Positions 51,834 through 62,649 of a stretch of 64,000 bases of DNA are shown piece after piece. Within the stretch, counting starts at the first letter, position 1; every line of letters starts with the position of its first letter. The stretch comes from Nereocystis luetkeana (Eukaryota; Sar; Phaeophyceae; Laminariales; Laminariaceae). The stretch is from the NCBI GenBank assembly GCA_031213475.1, contig JARUPZ010000011.1, positions 3,181,001 through 3,245,000 on the forward strand, written 5' to 3'. The position numbers and the translations under genes were made by a program. The notes under the pieces are model-generated. The model saw only the letters and a list, made by a program, of their open reading frames with translations. It was not told where the DNA came from and did no database searches.

Positions 51834-53618
51834 CTTCATCGCACGATCGGAGTGCGTAGCGCCCGTAAGGCACCGTGGCCCCGTGTACCTGTCGTTCATG
51901 TTGTATTCCACGCGGAACGGATGAAGTCGCAATTATTATCATCGTCAAATACATGGCACCTCGGGCGCACCAATGAAATGTATAACGGTGGCCCGGTTGC
52001 TGCTCGTGGACGCACGGTCTTACGCATCACCCCTTTTGGTATTTCTATCCATCATGGCGACTCAGCTCCTCTCTGCATGCGTGATGTGCAAGTTTCGCGG
52101 CTTGGGCGGTCCGGTCCGGTCCGGTCTGTCTGTTGTCTCCCTGCTTCTCCCGGGGTGACATATCTTCTGGAGAACGTGGGCACTCGTTGAAAGTTGAAAC
52201 CGCTGTATTTTTGTGTGTGTATTGCACCTTGTGTTTCGGTGATTTCGAAGCTCCCAAGCACGTTGGGCATCATGCATCATCCTGAGTTGCGTGCTACTTT
52301 GTTACAGGGTCGTACTGCTGTAGACTACTGCCGCACCGGAATATTTTTGTTGCCGTGCTTCTACTATTGACCCCTCCTGACAATTGTCGCTACTGATCTG
52401 TGGGAATTATTCGCAGGGGAACAGGGTTACTATTAATACTGTACTGCTGTGGATTGCCTCTTCGCGCGATCTCCCCATCGCTTGCGCTCGACGCTTGCCT
52501 ATGTTCGTCATATCCACTGTTTTTGCTGCTTACAGAATACCCTGGTACCTGGTACGTCGGGCCCACAGAGTACCAACAGTAAAAGTTAAAAAAAACTACC
52601 AAGAATCAATTCGACTTGGTTATTGACTACGGTGACATGGCAGTGTGGACCCACGGGCCCGACTACTGCGGCTGTACCAGTACAGGTTGCCTCTGGCAAC
52701 GCTTTTCCACTCACACAATGGTTGTTATTAAGTTGATTGTTTTGCCTCGATGCCTTCTGAACATACATGTGGGCAAGAGGCTACAAGCATTTTTTCTGAG
52801 GTGCATATAACGCCTCCACATCTATACCAGAGTGGATCCCATCATGGCACTAGCCCACCCCGAAGGGCTGTAGATGTACTGTAGATACATACCTGGTACC
52901 TGGTATACAGAAAATCTGGAAGCAACGAAACCCATCCGAAGATAACGCATGACAGGTTAAGCACTTGCAACAAAACGAAGGCCGAGAGCTCGCCCTTACT
53001 CTCCCGTTTATTTTAAATCCGGGTTTGTCGGAATCAGTATCCCCCACACAGCTCTCTCACCATGATGTAAGACGTGCCCCGGCAGACAGATCCCCGAACC
53101 AACGGACAGTAAACAGACATACGTACGTCAATAATTGTATATTGGCGCTCTTACGCATCCCGCAACGAAGAGTCATTTTTGCCAAACCACAGTACTTTCG
53201 TCCTTTGATCTTACCAAACTTGCGCCTCTCCGGCGGATGATGTACCTAGCAAGGAACGGCCGCAGTTTCACCAAACTGAACGCTGTTAATGCCCGTTCTG
53301 GCCCGAGAGCGTTGCAGAGTTCATCGTTTTTGTTTCCACACACCCGCCATCGTTCAGAAAGTGAACGTGACGCTCAACGCTCGGCCATCCATCTCAGAAT
53401 CGAACGCTCCCGCGTAGAAACCCTCGTCGCCCGTTTCCTTGAGTAGCTATAACCTCAATAGCTCCTCCGCGTGAATTGGAGGCTTCGCAACTCTAACCCA
53501 GAGCGGCTGTCGCAGAACAATCTTCCTCTCGTGTTTGATGTACTCCTTACGGCTCTCAAGCACGTCAGGTCTTTCGATGCCGTCCGCGCATTAGGATGTG
53601 ATGTTGCGTCGTTCGTAC

Positions 53619-53752
53619 CTGTCCCGAAATGAAATTAATCGCCCACGAGCGGATTATGCATTGCACGGTGGGAATGGCCAAATTGTACTGATTCACTTCC
53701 AGCACCCCTCCTTCGTTCGAAAACAGGCCCTCACCTCGTTGGCGTACGTGTG
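53619..53752 (-). CDS. Candidate exon
   Basis: Acceptor CGCAGAAG, donor CAG|GTACGA. Encodes GEGLFSNEGGVLEVNQYNLA and IPTVQCIIRSWAINFISGQ. Ordered-looking, family not recognised. With the 51.1 and 48.0 kb candidates it suggests an unplaced minus-strand gene. Confidence 0.35.
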
Positions 53753-53999
53753 TGGACCTTCTGCGTCGTGACACGCACTACTGGGACTCTCGCACTACTA
53801 TACTACCGTAGCGAAAGGGAGGACCTTTCCGATGGCGCGTCAAAAGGTGCAGGTGAGCGTTGGTCACCTGGCGGCCGAGAGAAATCACAGAGTTGGGAGA
53901 GATTCGACATTCGGTACACGATCAGTATGTGCGCGCGTACCCCAGGGGTGGGTTTGAATATTAAACATTTTCGACAGATGTGCTCACCGTAGCTCGAGC

Positions 54000-56900
54000 T
54001 AGCTTATTTGGAGGTAGTTAATCTCTGTATCTATGACCTACCTGAGCTATCACATGCTTGCTGGGTGCGGGTTGGTATGCTAGATGGATTAAATTCACAT
54101 AGTTGGCGGGGGTGAGCTATGGAGAGAGCTCTTCTGCAAAGGTCGTCAGAGTACCAGTACCAGTGACTACCAGCCATCCCAGCTTTTGGTACTTTTGGTA
54201 CAGTGCTCGCGAGTACCTACTCATTTCAGGGGTTGGTACTCGTGGAACTCGCGAGTACTAAGTCATTTTCGCTTATGGTAATTGAGGTACTGAGTACTCC
54301 AAAAATGTTTGGTAGGTCGCGAGTCAACGACTGAGTACCCATGAATGGTGGTGGCACTCTGATGACCTTTGCTCTCGTTGCTCAAAATTTCCCGCGGGTG
54401 ATCTGTCGGGGCTCTATGAGCTACCGCGTATATTGCGGGTGTGACCCATACTATATAGCCCTTCTTCTCATGCCTGCCGAGGGTGAGCTATGGGCGATCG
54501 ATGGGCTAGCTCGTGAGCTGCCCGATGTGTGTTGTTTTCAAGCCTGGCACTGATAGTGATGCGCATACCCCAGGCTCACCGAAAATTACATGCGTTTCAC
54601 TGAGTAGGCCTAAAACACGAGGAGCATGCGAGGAGATGAGCGCTCATCGAAAAGATGCATTTAGTTCATCGCACAATCGGAGTGGAGCCCATACATAACC
54701 CAAAAGGCACATCCAAGGTACTTGTAACATGGATATGTTCCTGATACTCTTGGTTTGCAAGTGATAAGGAATGGTATATAGTGCTGCCCGCGGCGGCAGG
54801 TAATGTTCTCTTATTTAGACAAGGCTGGCGGCGTGTTTTCATTCCTATTGCAGCAGAAAATATCCAATCAAATTTACATTAGCTTGGTGTGAAGGGGTTC
54901 AAATGTAGGACGCGAAAGTCGTAAAAAATCAAATGGTTATTTTGCCGATGAAAAGCTTGCAAAGCGACTTTGACGTTTTATCCCGGCCACGTTTTATGGG
55001 AACCAGATGCCAGGTGTCATGTACCATGGATCTCATGTTTTCACACTATTGTGGCCTATTTGGGTACGGAAGCCGCCGGAAGCAGTCCACTACTTGTCGG
55101 GAAAAGTCCGGCCACGGTCAAAAGACCTGCAGAGCATTCGCTTCAATTCAAAATCGGCACATTTTAAGACTTATCCGAATAGCTCCGTTCCGTCCTAGAT
55201 GAAGTGATCTGTTCTCGCAAATGTACCAAGTGCAGCCTATGTTTCGCAGGGAGTATACCTGGTCTGGGAATTCAATCGCCAACCAACGTATAAGAGCCGA
55301 TCGCGTAAATAATCATACTCGTATGGTGCCGACTTCGAAGCGAAGAAATGCTTAAAAAGTTCCTTGGAGAGAGGCTCGCCCTAAATGCAGGATGGCCCGG
55401 CCACAAAACCAACCGTTGGTCGTTTGTGGTCAACTTCAATCTTGCACGGCCCAGACTACCCCGACCTAGTCCTAACCCTAACCCTAACTCAAACCCTGAC
55501 CTTAACCCCAACCCTTTCGAGGTCTTGAGATCGCCAGGGGCAGTCGCTCGGCTCTGCTGCGTGTTTTGGTGGCGTTATTCTATAAATAAAAAACGGCAGC
55601 AAAAGGCCTAGCCTCACCCAATCAGAGCAACGACCTGAAAAATTATTTTTGACGGGCCGGTCTGTATTTAGAGCGGGTCTGGGAGAAATTCCGCGCACTC
55701 ATTTCCGACGACCAGTACGTCTTCCGGGCCAGAGTCGGCGACAACATCGCAAATTATTCGAGAGTTTCGAGGACATTTCGATCTCACAGCTGAGTTGTAT
55801 TTTTTTTTTCTAAACTGCGTCTCCGGCAAGAAGTGGCCAGCCGTTGTCAAGACGCATATTCTACTACACGGCACCCACACATGATAATTGCGCAAGATTT
55901 CACACGATATGCTTGAGGGATGCAGACACGGCGTCTGTGTTGCCCAGCTCCGACGACACCCACGCCGTACACACAGCACTGCTATACTGTACTTTAGCCG
56001 GAGTAGTCACTCAATCTACACGACCCAAGTGGCGCACTTAAGAAGCGAAAATGTTCTCCCCGTCATACTACTGCGTGCCTGTCTTCTTTACCGTGTTTCT
56101 TGACCTCCCAAGGAGCTGTTGTTCTGCCCGCCCCCCTCTGACTATAGACTACTGTACCCACCTTCTGCTTTTTCAGGCTTGGCTCTCCCAAAATCCACGC
56201 ACCCACCGCCGCGCTCGTCGGTGTTGTACGCCCGTAACGGTATAACCGTGTCAATATTATACAAGGCAACCTTTAGTCTTGCTCGAAGCTGTTCTGGCAG
56301 ACCCACGGCGGAACATCAGTCGATGTTCCGCAGTGGGTCTGTTTTCGAGTCTGTTCAAAACAGATTTTACGGCGGAACCTCGAAGCCGTCGCGAGTAGTC
56401 TAAAAGGAGCATGCTTTCGGTGAAATAGGGGGGAAACCCTAGTCAAGAAAGGGTCATACAAAAAAAAGGTAGTCGAATTGCGGGAGTATACCCCCCTAAA
56501 ATAGTACCTGGTAGCTACAAGGTGGAATGGTTGTGCACCCTTCTGCGCCACGGCGCCATTGGCCGGAAAAAAATAGTCAAAATTGTGGGTGCTTTGGCAT
56601 GGGCTGCGGGTGTCTTGCCAGCGCGTGAGAGTTGAATTTGAGGCAGGCTGGGGCACGCGCTGGAACCTGGCGCGGGCGTGTTGTCCATGTCACCGCGGCT
56701 CGCCGAAAAGGGCGGGGGTATAGTCGATATCATGCATGACCGTAGTCGTTTGACCATAGACCCTCGCTCGCCTGCAATGCCGGGACGGAGCACTTCGGGT
56801 TTTCACCGACCAAGCAGACATTGCTCGCACCAAGCGTGAAGCGCCGTGAGGTGTTGGGCGAGCCGCATGAAGGGTGAGCTGCGTCGTACTAAGAACCGCT

Positions 56901-57220
56901 TATGAAGCGGACTTGCATGTGGACGACGGCTAGCATAAGCTAATATATTTTCCGGTGTGGCCACTTCCAGAGACAGCAATGGAGGTACCATGTCACTGCC
57001 TCGTGGGTGCCTTACTATAAACACTACATGATACAATCATTCCCCTTGTGCGGGGTAAAGGTATTTCCACCCCGCACATATGATCTAACACGACCGCCAG
57101 CTATGACCGACCGCCTTTTTTTTATGGTACCCTTGTTGTCTAGCTTATGTCGAGAGCGTCTAGCTTTAAAGTGTCGTTGCCAACCGACGCCAACCCAACC
57201 TATATTTCATACTCTATATC
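54000..57220. other. No supported gene
   Basis: Holds GTACTCGCGAGTAC-type repeats (54180-54310), a short CCTAACCCTAACCC tract (55475-55495), an R3 copy, and a plus-strand coding-like stretch at 55650-55790 (ERVWEKFRALISDDQYVF) that joins to nothing. Confidence 0.4.
56720..56990 (-). repeat. Repeat family R3, copy 6
   Basis: Minus frame SSPFMRLAQHLTALHAWCEQ then PGIAGERGSMVKRLRSCM; same order as copies 3 and 4. Confidence 0.75.
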
Positions 57221-57224
57221 GGGG

Positions 57225-58010
57225 GCGGGGCGTACTCATTTGTTTCTTGTCTTAGTCATTTGACCATTGACCATGCATCCCTTTCGAGACGGAGCACCGT
57301 CCCTACTCCTAATAGAGACAACTCCAACATTTGGGCGCTCAGTACGTTATTTCCACATATTACATACCAGGTAAAAACTTTTTGCTAGTCTTATCCCCTT
57401 CCTGTTTGGCCGCGTGTGGCCACCATCTATCTTCTAGGATGGCGATCGTTTTCTCGCTGCTATCTAGTGTGCCAAACTCCTCCATGTCACATTCGTCTAT
57501 TTCCCCCATCTCATCTTCTAACACATCCCATTTCTCCTCGTATATTTCACATTCTCCTACTATGCGAGTTCTACTCTCTATTACTTTGCCACACGGGCTC
57601 ATCTAAGCATCTACTTCCTCCTCCTCCCGGCTACTGGTATACCGCTTTCTTCTTTCTGGCAGGTCCAGGCCACCTACACGAAAGCGCAGTTTCAGCGTTT
57701 TCGCGAAGTCCACTGCGCCGTGCGAATACGATTTCATTCCTATTCCTTCCCTCAATCCCCCGCATATCTCTAGGTGTGTTTCCGATTCCAACTTGCTTCG
57801 TAGCGCTAACCTTTCCCTTCTTTCTATCATTTCTTCTACTTCTGCCTTGTACCTCCCAAAGTTCCCGGTGCACGTCAACTCTTCTTGGTTTCCCCCTATA
57901 TCATTCCATACTTTCTCAACTACGCTATCCCACCTTATTCCAGCTCGCCCTTTGGTTTCTTTCTCCCATACAGCTCTATCAACTATTGCCGGCAACCTCT
58001 TTTTTGGCAT
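57225..58010 (-). pseudogene. LINE C-terminal region remnant and 3' end
   Basis: MPKKRLPAIVDRAVWEKETK, LRFRVGGLDLPERRKRY, then CEIYEEKWDVLEDE and AILEDRWWPHAAKQ; the terminal frame ends VNGQMTK before the C-rich end. Confidence 0.85.
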
Positions 58011-58099
58011 GTTCCTTACTTTATTTTGCTATTTCAACTTTCTCATGTCTCTATTTGTCTTGAGTGGGTACATTCCCAGTTCGGCTCTTAATACTGTAC

Positions 58100-59064
58100 C
58101 AGGTATTACTAGTCGTACTTCAGCATCTTAGGATTGTTTTAGCTGCTGTCATCTGCACTGGATCCAACTGTTCTACGAGCTTCGCGTTCCCTTTCCAGAC
58201 TTCTCTTGCGTATTCTAGCTCTGGTACCATCACATTCGTCAGGATACGTTTCTTAATCCTGGTGTCCAAGGTGTGAGTCTTCTAGGATCGCATCCACCTC
58301 GCCTACGTGTGCTTTACCCCTTCCTGTTTTACTTTTGCTATATGTGTAACCCAAGAGCAGTATTTTGAAATATCTACGCCAAGGTACGTATACTGGTCTA
58401 CGATCGGCAATTCACGTTCTCTTCACTTCCAACTGAAATTTACCGTGTTCACCTTATCTTCGTGGCAAACATCTACTGCGTGTTTCTTGACTTTCACCGT
58501 CACCCTCCATTTCCTAGTGTATTCTAGCACCTTCTCTAGTTGTTTCTGCAATGCTTCGGGTGTTTCTGATATCCCCACGAAGTCATCCGCAAACATCAAT
58601 TCCGACGCCGTATCTTCCCCTACCGTGACTCCCTGCCTTGCTGCTTTGACTGCTACTATCAGGTCGTTAATATATATCATACCAGGTATATACATTGAAT
58701 AGGTTAGGTGGCAACGTACATCCCTGTGCAACTCTTTGTAAATTATCAACATGCTTCGATATCTCCCCGTCCAACATCACAGCACTTGTCGCACATTCCG
58801 TAATTTTTTTCATCATTTTCCACAACTTTCCTCTGATTCCTATTTCCCACAGTTTTTCCACAGTCCGCTTCTCCATACCGTGTTGTAGGCCTTCTGTACA
58901 TCTAGAAAGAAACAGTACGTTGTTAGCCCCGCGTCTCTCCTATCTTGGATTATCTTACCTAAGGTGTACACATGGTCTACGCAGCTACGGTTTGGTCTAA
59001 ACCCTGCTTGCGCTTCGCTTGTTTTGTCTTCCTTCAACATCATTATTTCCATTCTATCGTTCAA
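58100..59064 (-). pseudogene. LINE reverse transcriptase remnant
   Basis: AQAGFRPNRSCVDHVYTLGK, CFFLDVQKAYNTVW, RVAQGCTLPPNLFNVY and LMFADDFVGISETPEALQKQ: RT motifs in order, with the catalytic FADD intact. The frame is broken just after LFNVY by a 16-bp insertion containing TACCTGGTA. Confidence 0.9.
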
Positions 59065-60330
59065 AATCTTACAAAATGTTTTGCCTACTGTCCTTGGTAG
59101 CGTTATCCCTCTATCGTTTCTCGCGTCAGCCTTATCTCCTTACTATAATAAGTTTACTTTTAACACTACTCCTTCACTCCACTCCCTTGGTACGCACTCG
59201 TTTTTCCATTTCCAGTTAAAGAACATAACCATCCTGGTAATCATTCCTTCTCCCCCCTACTTCATAAAATTTTCACCATGTGGTCTGCTCCTGCTGTCTT
59301 TCTATTCTTAAGTTTAGCCACCAGATACACACTTAGTTACTTCTTCCCTTGTGCACTCTCTCTGTATCCCTCCTACACCCCTGTCTTTCCTTTATGATGC
59401 ATCTACGTTCGCCTCTGCCCACGCGTTGATTTCCTCATCGAATTCTGCGTCGGACGTTTCATTGGCTGTGGGCGTTCCTAGCTTACGGTATCGCTCTAAT
59501 AGTACTTCCCTTTCCCCCTTCGAACTACTAATAATTTGACAGTTCTGTGCTCTCAAGGGAGGTACGATAGATATTCACCCTTATTTTCTGAGCCTCCTCA
59601 CTTGAGGAACTCCATACTCGTAGCTCGCCCGAAATCTGACTTCATCCAAAATCAAACTGAATCCCGACGAAAAATCCCATGGCTCAAGTATGCAATTACG
59701 TCATTTTTCGAAACAAGATTGGCATTCCGACGATTTTGGGTTCAAGGAACCCCGTCACCCAAAAAACGATTTATCGGATATGTGCTACCTTTGTCTTAAA
59801 ACGTATCAAGGTAGCTGTTCTCGTGTCTGCCTCTCCTGCTTGTTTGCCCAGTATCCCTTTTATCCCTACCGATACCTGTTTCAACCGTCCCTCAAAGTCT
59901 TCATTCGTTTGATTTACTACGTCTTTCCATATCCCTTTCTTTTTCTTCTTCTTCTTCTCTACCATCTCACTTACTTTATTTCTAGCTATAGCATATTCCT
60001 CCCATCCTGTCGTAGTTTTAGTCGATGTAGATTTTGCGTGTGCCTTTCTCCTTACTCTTAGCCTCTTTCACTCCCTCATCCCACCATTTTACTGATCTGT
60101 CGCATACTATCAACTTCTTCCCTACCTGGTATTGTTTTACTTGCTGTGGTCTTGACCAATTGCTCCCATCCTTCTATTATCCTAGCACCTGCATTGCCCC
60201 TCTCTATACCATTCCGTGTTGTACCTAGTCTTTCTAATAGCTCGGAAAATTGCTCTGTATTTTCGGCCATCTCTTCTTGGAGCTCTTCCCGTTTTTCTTT
60301 TATTTATAGTTTATCTTTTCTCCATCTGTA

Positions 60331-61110
60331 CTATTTCCTACCTCGCCTATGTTTGATAGCTCTCGTTTGCTGACTGTCTGTCCATAGTAGACAGTGATCC
60401 GTAGTTCCTACGTCCGCTGCGCATACATGTAGTTCCGTTTCCTTACCACTTCCATGTTCTTCTACTATAAAGTCAAGGACAGAGCTTTCTCCCTTTTGTT
60501 TGCACTGTCTAGTCCATTCTGGCTCTGCCCTTATTACTCTGTCGTTCAACGTTTCCATCTCGTTGTGTTTGAGGAACTTTAACCTATATTCCCCATTCTT
60601 ATTATTTGTTCCTTCCCCATATTGTTCAATGATCTCATTCAGTTTGCTTGTCTTCCCAAGTCTTGAATTAAAATCTCCCACTATTAATAGTACTAGTTCT
60701 CCTTTCCTTATTACTTCTGTGCATCTGCTGCTACTTTTCCGAAGTTCCTCTGTGCACATTTTATCGTATTCTTCGACTCTCGGGGCGTATATATATGTTT
60801 CCTAACAAGTAATATTTCGCTCCCCACTCCCCTGGTATCTTAACCCATATGATTTCGTCGAATTTAGTGTATTTGATCATCTGCATTATGCCACACAGTT
60901 ATTCTTTGACTAGGAACCCCACGCCCCCCGCCCCGCTATTCTTACTATTTTGTCCCTTCCTCATCCGTGCGTACTCTCCAACTCTACATCCTATCTCCCC
61001 CCCCCCCTTTCTCCCACGACTCTTGAATTCCCACTATCTCTAGGTCGCGCTTACTTACTTGTTCGGAATTTTTCCTTTTGCGCTCTTCCGTGGCGAATCT
61101 ACACACGTTC
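60331..61110 (-). pseudogene. LINE AP-type endonuclease remnant
   Basis: RRLSWNVCRF and DLEIVGIQESW (start of the domain), then LLIVGDFNSRLG, SSVLDFIVEEHG and GTTDHCLLW: the N, E, D-x-N, D and D-H catalytic pattern of LINE endonucleases. LLIVGDFN contains two extra residues from a TTAATA insertion at 60682. Confidence 0.9.
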
Positions 61111-61331
61111 CATGATAATCTTCTCAACCTCTTTTTTGTTTCACCATCCGCTCTATTATTCTCTGTTGCTCCTTCTCCGTTGTTGCTACGAGTATTTCTA
61201 TTATCTTTTCTTTGACCATTCTTTCCGTTTCCGTTTCTGATTTTGTCTGCCTGTTCTTCGCCCCTATTTTTCTCCGCCATACCCTTTGAGCCGCTTGCTG
61301 TTTCCTGCCTCCTCTCACCTTCGTTCATCCT

Positions 61332-61439
61332 AGTACGGGGAACCATAGTTAATAGGACCAAATATTGTTAGTAAAAATGGTTAAATATATAGGTTTTTAT
61401 GTATACCATAGGTCCTATTAACTATGGTCCCCCGTAATA
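61332..61439. mobile_element. MITE-T copy 8, inserted in the LINE
   Basis: TACGGGGAACCATAG ... CTATGGTCCCCCGTAA-TA; sits between the possible ORF1 and the endonuclease. Confidence 0.9.
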
Positions 61440-61502
61440 GTACTACGTCTTACTTTCGCTATTCCATTAGCTATGCATACTCCCCATCCTATTAATAGTC
61501 TT

Positions 61503-61817
61503 CTAACTCATGCCGAATATGTTTATGTTTCTATCCTCTGCCACTCCATGCTTGCTTTCGGCTTTAGCGTGACTCGAAAGTGTTCTCCCTCCCGTGCTAC
61601 GATTTCCTATTGCAAAGCAGTACAGTCCTACTTCGTCGCACTTCCTCTTGAAGTCAATCCTCGTCATGTCGCTAGGAACTCCAAACATCAACACTACTAG
61701 TACTTTACCCTGCCAATATTTCTTTCTCCACACGCCCTGCCTCACCGTCTTTCTCCTAAGCTCTTCCGAGAATACCTCCAGCTTGTTTTTTTTCATAGTG
61801 CAGCGGGGAGCGTTCAA
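61503..61817 (-). pseudogene. Possible LINE ORF1 remnant
   Basis: Frame with KVLVVLMFGVPSDMTRIDFK and CDEVGLYCFAIGNR, upstream of the endonuclease and separated from it by the MITE-T. An RRM-like nucleic-acid-binding role is a guess from its position. Confidence 0.4.
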
Positions 61818-62649
61818 GTTACTGGGACTTCCCTATCCTAGTACTCGTTGAGGGTCTGGTGTCTTTCAGTTCTTTTGCCGGCGCACCACACTAAATAGCG
61901 TCTCCAACACGGGCTCCAACACGAGCTCGTAGCCTGGAGCCAAGTTCGACACCCTTAACACAAGTACCCCATGTTGGTGTCAGGCGATCTGCATGGTAAC
62001 CGTCCTGGCGTCCCACGATCGTATATTCTATCTTCTTGCCCCCGCTGCTGGTTTCTTTCCTCCAGAGAGGTCATTTTTACCGCGCAAGATTCAAGGACGG
62101 CTTGCATAGCATAAAGTCTTACTCACACATCGGAATGCCCCGTACGTCGCTTTCTGCGTCATATGCACGTTTCACCATGGGTAACTACCCCATCCCACTA
62201 TTGCCCCCGAGTAGATATTCGCTGTCGAAAGCATGGTCAACGACCCCCCCACATTTTGTACCGGCTTCTATCCTTCAACATATCAAGATATGTACGCACC
62301 GCTTGGTGCTTCTTCTCTTTGGTCATGTGGTCGGTCAAGTGCAAGGTGTTTGTTTCATGAGTATATTTTGTCTTGACTTAATGCCAGGAATATTCCACCC
62401 CTTCTCTTCATTCGGCGCTTGGTATGTGCGCCTAATGTCAGAGATTTTAGGAACAATGTCAGACCAGACTTCCAACGCCCGATGAAAATCGGTAAAGTTT
62501 TACGGATATCGTGCCACAAGACCCAACCTTCATGTGAATAGAACATGTCGGGGTTACCATGCTGTGTCTATGTGTGTGCATGTGAGGCTTTTTATGGTGT
62601 ATGTTCAACGCCTTTACTACCAGTATCACGATACGGGAATAACAATATA

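Larger units (their letters stand above)
57225..61850 (-). mobile_element. Degenerate LINE (non-LTR retrotransposon) with endonuclease and RT
   Basis: Nearly full-length by content: possible ORF1 (61817-61503), AP-type endonuclease (about 61110-60331), RT (about 59900-58100) and a conserved C-terminal region to VNGQMTK near 57245, then a C-rich end. The frame is broken many times. At least four breaks coincide with small TA-flanked insertions (58098, 58680, 60123, 60682), and a MITE-T sits at 61332-61439. Confidence 0.93.

Noticed and set aside
55475-55500. CCTAACCCTAACCC as a chromosome end
   Set aside because: Only two to three perfect units embedded in ordinary sequence; also a short tract at 1620. 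Interstitial at most.
55650-55790. Plus-strand exon (ERVWEKFRALISDDQYVF...)
   Set aside because: Coding-like composition but no splice partners, start or recognised family.
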